Positions 4,742 through 8,359 of a DNA stretch of 8,359 nucleotides are shown piece after piece. The notes under the pieces were generated by a model. The model saw nothing but the letters and a program-made list of their open reading frames with translations, did not search any database and was not told the origin of the DNA. This DNA comes from Candidatus Bathyarchaeota archaeon. Lineage in GTDB: Archaea; Thermoproteota; Bathyarchaeia; RBG-16-48-13; GCA-020355125. The stretch lies in the NCBI GenBank assembly GCA_026014905.1, contig JAOZHK010000092.1, positions 1 through 8,359 of the forward strand, written 5' to 3'. Position 1 is the first letter of the stretch. Each line of letters begins with the position of its first letter. Position numbers and translations under genes: made by a program.

Positions 4742-6295
4742 TTACCGACGTGTTCCTTGATGAAAGAACGTCAGAATCCCGACAAATCCATACGATGCAA
4801 TATACATCAGCAGGATGACGACGATTCCAATGTTTCCGTGTTGGAGCGCTTCGAGAATCGTGACGATGCTGAGAATGATTGATATTAGTTCTACATAGAA
4901 TGTGCTGGTTAAATGGACTTGATAGCTTTTATTCCGCCATTCCCCAACACGTTGCTTCAAAGCGTATTTGGGCGTCCGTTCAAACGACCAGTGTTTCGTA
5001 CTCAGAAGTCCTTTCGCGGCTTGAAGAGTGTTGCTGATGCTGATGCCGAATCCGATGAGGCTCAGGATCCAAAGGCTGGGAAGATGGTGGATGATGCTTA
5101 ACCTTTCCAGCTTCAAGGTCAGGAAATAGAGGATCCATACCGCGCTCCAACACAAGGCGATGAGCGCTCCCGCGATGACTAGCAGGGGTTGCTGGATGAC
5201 GACCTCTAAGCCTAGTTTTACTATTTGTGAGAGTAGAAATCCAATGTCTGGACTAAGCTGAAAACTCACAGGTAGGAAGAAACCTAGGGTATCGATCGCG
5301 AGAATCCCGGCGATTAGTGCAAGGAGAAACGAGGTGAAAATCAACGGGTGAACGAGGTAGTATGTGAGATGCACGAATGCCTGGATTTTTTGCGTCAGAT
5401 TCAGCGTGCGATCTCTTAACAGTTGAGGCAGAAGTTTTTTCGCGGTTCGCAACGAGCCACAGGCCCATCGCCCTTGCTGACGTTTAAAACTCGTGATCGT
5501 GGGGGGGACTTCACAGGGAGCCAGCAGGTCACGGAGATAGCGAATGCGGTATCCTTGCAACTGCATGCGATAGCTGGCATCGAGGTCTTCTGCCAGGGTG
5601 TCCGCTTGCCAGCCTCCCGCGTCTCGTAATGCTTGGGATCGTATGAGCCCTGCGCTTCCATTAAAATTCAGAAAACACTGCGCGGTATATCGACCGGGCT
5701 GTTCGATGAGAAAGTGTGCGCTCATCCCGATGGCAATGGCTTTGGTGAGGAAGTTGTATTGGCGATTGAGATAACTCCATCGACATTGCACTACGCCAAG
5801 TTTGTCATCCGCGATCATGTGCTGGATGGTTTCGCTGAGAAAATTGGGTGGGGGTTCGAAATCTGCGTCAAACACCGCGATGTAGGGTTCAGCGGTCTTC
5901 TCGAGCGCGTCTTGCAGTGCTCCTGCTTTAAAGCCAACGCGCTCTGTCCGATGACAGACTTCGATGTTGAACCCTTGATGCGCATACCGTGGCGTGAGGT
6001 GTTGTATTTCTTTGGTTGTTTCATCCGTCGAATCGTCCAGGATCAGAATTCTCACGCGATCTTTTCCATAGCTAATCGCCATGTTAGTACATGCTTCCAG
6101 CAGACGATCAATAACGTATTTCTCGTTATAGATGGGCAGGTGGATCGCAATAGGTGGTTTTGTAGTCCAAGATGCCGTGGGCTTTGGAACGCAGTAGTTT
6201 CGGGCGGCATTGATAAGATAGAAGACGTTGAACCCGTAGATGAAGAAAAGGAGGGTTACTCCGATTGAGGGAATCAGGATAAGTATCTCAATCAA
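4742..6295 (-). CDS. Processive family 2 glycosyltransferase (cellulose synthase/CslA-like)
   Basis: 517 residues. One N-terminal membrane helix (about 8-28) precedes a cytosolic GT-A domain: IAIHLPIYNE (49-58) opens the nucleotide-sugar fold, LDDST (86-90) is the first Asp motif, DAD (143-145) the metal/UDP-sugar site, AEDLD (235-239) the acceptor/catalytic motif and QQGRW (273-277) the Q-x-x-R-W motif of processive enzymes. About five further helices follow (near 308-332, 370-393, 405-422, 465-483, 487-510). This is the build of cellulose synthase and glucomannan synthase-like enzymes that polymerise and export a beta-linked glycan, or transfer sugar to a membrane lipid. The start is TTG 6295, whose TTGA overlaps the archaeosortase-like stop, so the two are almost surely translated together. 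The sugar and acceptor cannot be read from sequence. A long antisense ORF in this region is a shadow. Confidence 0.92.
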   Translation of the reverse strand: MIEILILIPSIGVTLLFFIYGFNVFYLINAARNYCVPKPTASWTTKPPIAIHLPIYNEKYVIDRLLEACTNMAISYGKDRVRILILDDSTDETTKEIQHLTPRYAHQGFNIEVCHRTERVGFKAGALQDALEKTAEPYIAVFDADFEPPPNFLSETIQHMIADDKLGVVQCRWSYLNRQYNFLTKAIAIGMSAHFLIEQPGRYTAQCFLNFNGSAGLIRSQALRDAGGWQADTLAEDLDASYRMQLQGYRIRYLRDLLAPCEVPPTITSFKRQQGRWACGSLRTAKKLLPQLLRDRTLNLTQKIQAFVHLTYYLVHPLIFTSFLLALIAGILAIDTLGFFLPVSFQLSPDIGFLLSQIVKLGLEVVIQQPLLVIAGALIALCWSAVWILYFLTLKLERLSIIHHLPSLWILSLIGFGISISNTLQAAKGLLSTKHWSFERTPKYALKQRVGEWRNKSYQVHLTSTFYVELISIILSIVTILEALQHGNIGIVVILLMYIASYGFVGILTFFHQGTRR

Positions 6296-7311
6296 TGCGA
6301 TCCCAAGTATCGTTTGGCTCTATTTATAATGAGTGGTCCGTAGCTAACTGATATTAAATAGATAGCCATCCATGCGATGAAAAAGAGCTCGCCATAGTAG
6401 TCGTGGAATACTGATGCCTCCAATCGTCCAATTCTGAGGCCGATGATCATGATGGTGACGATTCTACAGATATTCACGATGAAGGTGCCGAGAGCTCCTA
6501 TAACAAAATAGGTGACTTTACGTCTCAGGGAATATCGCGTATCCTTGATGAAGAGTAGCATGATCCCTGTATAAATGATGAGGCTTTGTATTCCCGCACT
6601 TGGCCAATACACAATTGCAGTGTAGGTTGACCCCTCTCCGATAATGCTAAGCAACATCCCCGGTCCTCGACCATTGTTTACTGCGCTGACTGCTGTTTGA
6701 AACCCGAACGCATTCAAGATATGAGCCACGAGGTTTGTGGTAACGGGGACAAAAGCTTGGAGTACAATGATCGTGCCATAGGGAGCAAACGTATTGAGTA
6801 TAAAAAATGACGTTGTCGACCACATGAAAAATGTCGAGATGAGAAACCGTTTCAGATTCTCCACTCCATAAATGACCAAGAGATTAACTGTGAACAAAGT
6901 GGTGAAAATAAGGTATTCAAAGCTAATGGGCCACGAAACATCGATGAACCAGGTTCCAAATGTGACATATGGTACCCCAAGCATTTTCCCTAGTTCTATG
7001 ATGGCATCGTGTAATCCAGAAAATGAAATGGCCAAGATAAAGACGGTTGGCATCGCCAAAATTATCAGAGTGAACGCCATTCTTTGTTTATGATCAAGGT
7101 TAAGTGTAGAGTTCAGCGTCTTCCAACTCACTACGAGTTCTAGACCGAAGAACCAAAGAAAGATAATATACGGTGTTCGTGCTTCCCAGACCAGTTGAAA
7201 CGATTCAGGATGAAGAACATATAGTATCAAGATCGGTAGGATTAGTGAAGTTACGAAAAGGATGTTTCCTAACCTATTCTGTATGAAGGTTAAAACGCAT
7301 CGTTCTTTCAT
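6292..7311 (-). CDS. Archaeosortase/exosortase-family membrane protein with Ser in place of catalytic Cys
   Basis: 339 residues, highly hydrophobic, with about 8 membrane helices. Exosortases and archaeosortases cut a C-terminal PEP/PGF/PEF signal and attach the protein to a lipid; their active site is Cys (in C-S/A-G), Arg (in N-x-x-R) and His. Here the matching stretch is YWPSAGIQSL (235-244), with Ser238 where Cys is expected. FIVNICRI (277-284) gives Arg283, and FHDYYGE (302-308) gives His303. The only other Cys residues are Cys5 and Cys282, the latter adjacent to the Arg. The C-terminal half fits the family; the N-terminal half (about 1-175) is an extra helical region. ATG 7311 is weakly supported by GGCGG upstream. 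A PEF-signal protein lies two genes downstream and a glycosyltransferase overlaps its end. Specificity is unknown. Confidence 0.8.
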   Translation of the reverse strand: MKERCVLTFIQNRLGNILFVTSLILPILILYVLHPESFQLVWEARTPYIIFLWFFGLELVVSWKTLNSTLNLDHKQRMAFTLIILAMPTVFILAISFSGLHDAIIELGKMLGVPYVTFGTWFIDVSWPISFEYLIFTTLFTVNLLVIYGVENLKRFLISTFFMWSTTSFFILNTFAPYGTIIVLQAFVPVTTNLVAHILNAFGFQTAVSAVNNGRGPGMLLSIIGEGSTYTAIVYWPSAGIQSLIIYTGIMLLFIKDTRYSLRRKVTYFVIGALGTFIVNICRIVTIMIIGLRIGRLEASVFHDYYGELFFIAWMAIYLISVSYGPLIINRAKRYLGSH

Positions 7312-7364
7312 TACGATCCGCCAAAGTGATAATTTAACACTTGCTTCGGTTTATTTACACACGC

Positions 7365-7377
7365 ATATATTATTAAT
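7365..7377 (-). promoter_or_regulatory. Probable TATA box of the archaeosortase operon
   Basis: On the minus strand ATTAATAATATAT lies 54-66 bases before ATG 7311, giving a predicted leader of roughly 30 bases. The 225-base region between the two divergent starts (7311 and 7537) also carries the + strand promoter at 7484 and a GTAGCTAGC motif near 7433. Confidence 0.45.
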
Positions 7378-7483
7378 CCATTATTTCCGGAACAGCCTCT
7401 CTCTAAAATTGGACTCATTTCCAAAGTTGCACGTAGCTAGCCAGCTCGTACATAGAATAAAATTCTAGAAAATAAAGGATAAT

Positions 7484-7494
7484 TTTATATATTT
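7484..7494 (+). promoter_or_regulatory. TATA box of the small membrane protein gene
   Basis: TTTATATATTT is the strongest TATA-like element in the window. Transcription would start near 7515, about 20 bases before TTG 7537, with GGAGG at 7526-7530 as the ribosome site. Confidence 0.6.
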
Positions 7495-7536
7495 AATGAA
7501 TGCATACGTCACGACGCTTCAGTACGGAGGCGAGGT

Positions 7537-7776
7537 TTGTTGGCTCATCGATTATCGGTGGTTATCACGGGCATCATTGTCACGATTCTCGGTTGTGCGT
7601 TAGCATTCTCCAATATGTCGCATGCACACGCGATTTTAAGTGGATTCGGCATCGCCTTTGGCGGAGCGACGATTGCATTATTAGCGAAATTTTATTTGCC
7701 CTATAAGAGGATCAGGGATCTCTGTCCTCATTGTGGCAAAGCCATTAAGCAACACATCATGGCCGAACATCGCTAG
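7537..7776 (+). CDS. Small two-helix membrane protein with a CPHC zinc-ribbon-like tail
   Basis: 79 residues from TTG 7537 (or TTG 7540), preceded by GGAGG at 7526-7530 and a strong TATA box. Two hydrophobic helices (about 7-24 and 31-53: VVITGIIVTILGCALAF and ILSGFGIAFGGATIALLA) are followed by a basic segment and CPHCGKAIKQH (63-73), a CxxC with a nearby His that could bind zinc. The tail is probably cytosolic. No named family is recognised. It is divergent from the archaeosortase operon and shares its intergenic region, so a role in the same envelope process or its regulation is possible but unproven. Its stop is within CGCTAGCG. Confidence 0.65.
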   Translation: MLAHRLSVVITGIIVTILGCALAFSNMSHAHAILSGFGIAFGGATIALLAKFYLPYKRIRDLCPHCGKAIKQHIMAEHR

Positions 7777-7827
7777 CGGATTATGCGAGCATAGACTATT
7801 GTATCATCAGCAACGTCCAGAATAAGA

Positions 7828-7842
7828 CGCGCGCTAGCTAGC
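7828..7842 (-). repeat. (CG)3-CTAGCTAG tract, right copy of the inverted pair
   Basis: CGCGCGCTAGCTAG (7828-7841) is the exact reverse complement of 3747-3760, and the CTAG series continues to 7845 as a third unit. It lies between the membrane protein stop (7776) and the nuclease-like fragments. TAG codons inside it close two of the forward frames. CTAG is usually scarce in prokaryotic DNA. Confidence 0.8.
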
Positions 7843-7860
7843 TAGCTCTCGAAGCGTCAC

Positions 7861-8010
7861 ATGAAATGGTTATCCGGTGATGATCCTGTTCCATCCGCTC
7901 GGCACGCAATACGCCAATTCAAGCAGTTTATGAGCTCGATTCGTGAACCGCATACAGTACGCGCGCGCGAGTACACTATTCCATACAATTGTCGACACAG
8001 CGTGGACTAA
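7861..8010 (+). pseudogene. Upstream fragment of a broken Exo5-like gene
   Basis: ATG 7861 opens 49 codons. The part before the (CG)5 tract (PVPSARHAIRQFKQFMSSIR) looks natural and resembles the P-S-x-x-Q-x-R-x-x-x-Q segment that follows the catalytic D-x-K-T-R motif in Exo5-type nucleases. After the tract the frame turns into EYTIPYNCRHSVD and stops. One extra CG unit would join it to the frame that carries the Exo5-like C-terminus. Upstream, in a third frame (7749-7842), IISNVQNKTRAS faintly resembles the I-S-D-x-K-T-R motif. The Exo5 match of this part is tentative. Confidence 0.35.
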
Positions 8011-8206
8011 CGGTCTGAAAGAAGCTCAACTCAATGTGGGATCATCGTATGTCTATGTTTATCCATATCGTTCTCTTGACGCAGAGCTCGACATCGATTG
8101 GGCCCTCGAGTACTGGCGTAATAGCCGAGAAGCTATACCAACGCGTAACCCGAACAAATGCCGAAGCTGTGAATATCATGACTCATGTGATATGAAACTG
8201 AATTAG
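7943..8206 (+). CDS. C-terminal fragment of an Exo5/Cas4-like PD-(D/E)XK nuclease
   Basis: 87 codons from GTG 7943; the frame is closed upstream by TGA 7931-7933, and no ribosome site or promoter precedes it. Residues 50-68 (DIDWALEYWRNSREAI) followed by KCRSCEYHDSC (72-82) match the end of Exo5/DEM1 and Cas4-like exonucleases, where a W-W/Y-W-x-x-x-R-E helix precedes a C-x-x-C-x5-C group that, with an upstream Cys, holds an iron-sulfur cluster. The nuclease core (the catalytic Asp, Glu, Lys residues) and the first cluster Cys are not in this ORF, so it cannot be active alone. It is more likely the 3' part of a longer gene interrupted at the (CG)5 tract at 7960-7969, where the + strand frame beginning at 7861 meets it. 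Confidence 0.55.
   Translation: MNRIQYARASTLFHTIVDTAWTNGLKEAQLNVGSSYVYVYPYRSLDAELDIDWALEYWRNSREAIPTRNPNKCRSCEYHDSCDMKLN
7960..7969. repeat. (CG)5 tract inside the nuclease-like gene
   Basis: Five CG units within GTACGCGCGCGCGAGTAC, a nearly symmetric stretch flanked by GTAC on both sides. The reading frame of the upstream fragment and that of the nuclease C-terminus meet here. Adding one unit makes them continuous. Confidence 0.85.
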
Positions 8207-8263
8207 CACAGTGAACAACGCTCGTGTATTGAGTTGAAATATAGATCGATAATTCATAAGACG

Positions 8264-8307
8264 TAATTTAAGCCTGTTTCAAATACACAAATAACTCTCC
8301 AGGAGAG
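8264..8307 (+). promoter_or_regulatory. Promoter and Shine-Dalgarno for the gene at the right edge
   Basis: TAATTTAAG (8264-8272) resembles a TATA box, and AGGAGAG (8301-8307) is a ribosome site with 7-base spacing to TTG 8315. The spacing between box and ribosome site leaves a transcript start near 8293. Confidence 0.5.
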
Positions 8308-8314
8308 AAACATC

Positions 8315-8359
8315 TTGGCTACGAAAACGTATCGACGCTCACGACTAGAACTCAATCTT
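8315..8359 (+). CDS. N-terminal start of an unrecognised protein (3' truncated)
   Basis: TTG 8315 begins an open frame of 15 codons (MATKTYRRSRLELNL) running off the window. Support comes from the AGGAGAG ribosome site 7 bases before it and a TATA-like box at 8264. The basic start gives no family information. Confidence 0.5.
   Translation, partial: MATKTYRRSRLELNL

Noticed and set aside
5633..6268. 211-codon open frame on the + strand antisense to the glycosyltransferase
   Set aside because: It lies entirely within the GT2 gene, which has all catalytic motifs in order; its own translation has no recognisable domain. It is a shadow frame.
7500..7706. 68-codon ORF overlapping the small membrane protein gene
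   Set aside because: The frame from TTG 7537 has a ribosome site at the right spacing and encodes coherent membrane helices and a CPHC motif; the overlapping frame does not.
7828..7845. Artificial six-frame stop linker (CTAGCTAGCTAG) from scaffolding
   Set aside because: Considered because the sequence resembles such linkers, but it is joined to CG repeats, has an inverted partner at 3747 and no N runs. It is not excluded; an assembly cause remains open and read mapping would settle it.
145..7969. CRISPR array from the repeated CG and CTAG motifs
   Set aside because: The motifs are 10-18 bp, irregularly spaced over kilobases and lie within or between genes; there are no regular repeat-spacer units or cas operon. 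The Cas4-like cysteine motif alone is not evidence.

Overview
The window reads as chromosomal DNA from an archaeon, most likely of the TACK/Bathyarchaeia type. Three things point there: tRNA genes carrying short bulge-helix-bulge (BHB) introns, TATA-type promoters with TTG/GTG/ATG starts, and a typical archaeal gene set (a GfcR/PyrE-like regulator, MtnA, an archaeosortase-family protein with a PEF C-terminal signal protein). The lineage is an inference, since no marker gene is present.

Layout. (1) 1-1119, + strand: a tightly packed set of small unrecognised genes (a truncated C-terminus, 119 aa, 135 aa and about 58 aa) with stop/start overlaps. (2) 1167-3430: a core block, tRNA-Arg(UCG) on the minus strand with two introns, then a PRTase-type regulator, an MtnA-family isomerase and tRNA-Ile(GAU) with one intron. 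The 3' ends of the two tRNAs and their trailers form a near-identical 32-bp inverted repeat bounding this block. (3) 3441-3812: an unrecognised + strand ORF starting in the tRNA-Ile trailer. (4) 7311-3830, minus strand: a surface-protein processing locus in transcription order archaeosortase-like membrane protein, GT2 glycosyltransferase (TTGA overlap), and a secreted protein with two FxLYD-like domains and a C-terminal PEF/TM/basic sorting signal. (5) 7484-8206, + strand: a small membrane protein with a CPHC motif, then a broken Exo5/Cas4-like nuclease C-terminus. A new gene starts at the right edge.

How the genes could work together. The secreted protein carries the signal that archaeosortases recognise, so the enzyme and its substrate are probably encoded side by side, with the glycosyltransferase making a glycan or lipid-linked carrier for the anchored protein. 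The enzyme shows Ser where the family normally has its catalytic Cys, while Arg and His are kept. This is the strongest candidate for an unusual system here.

The second unusual signal is a set of pure (CG)n and (CTAG)n tracts at 145-158, 1024-1035, 3453-3464, 3747-3760, 7828-7842 and 7960-7969. All lie in or beside the unrecognised genes and none in the core genes. Two (1024 and 7960) sit exactly where a plausible protein continues in another frame, and one (3453) sits exactly where the tRNA-trailer homology ends. They could be phase-variable repeats, rearrangement junctions or assembly errors; the sequence alone does not decide.
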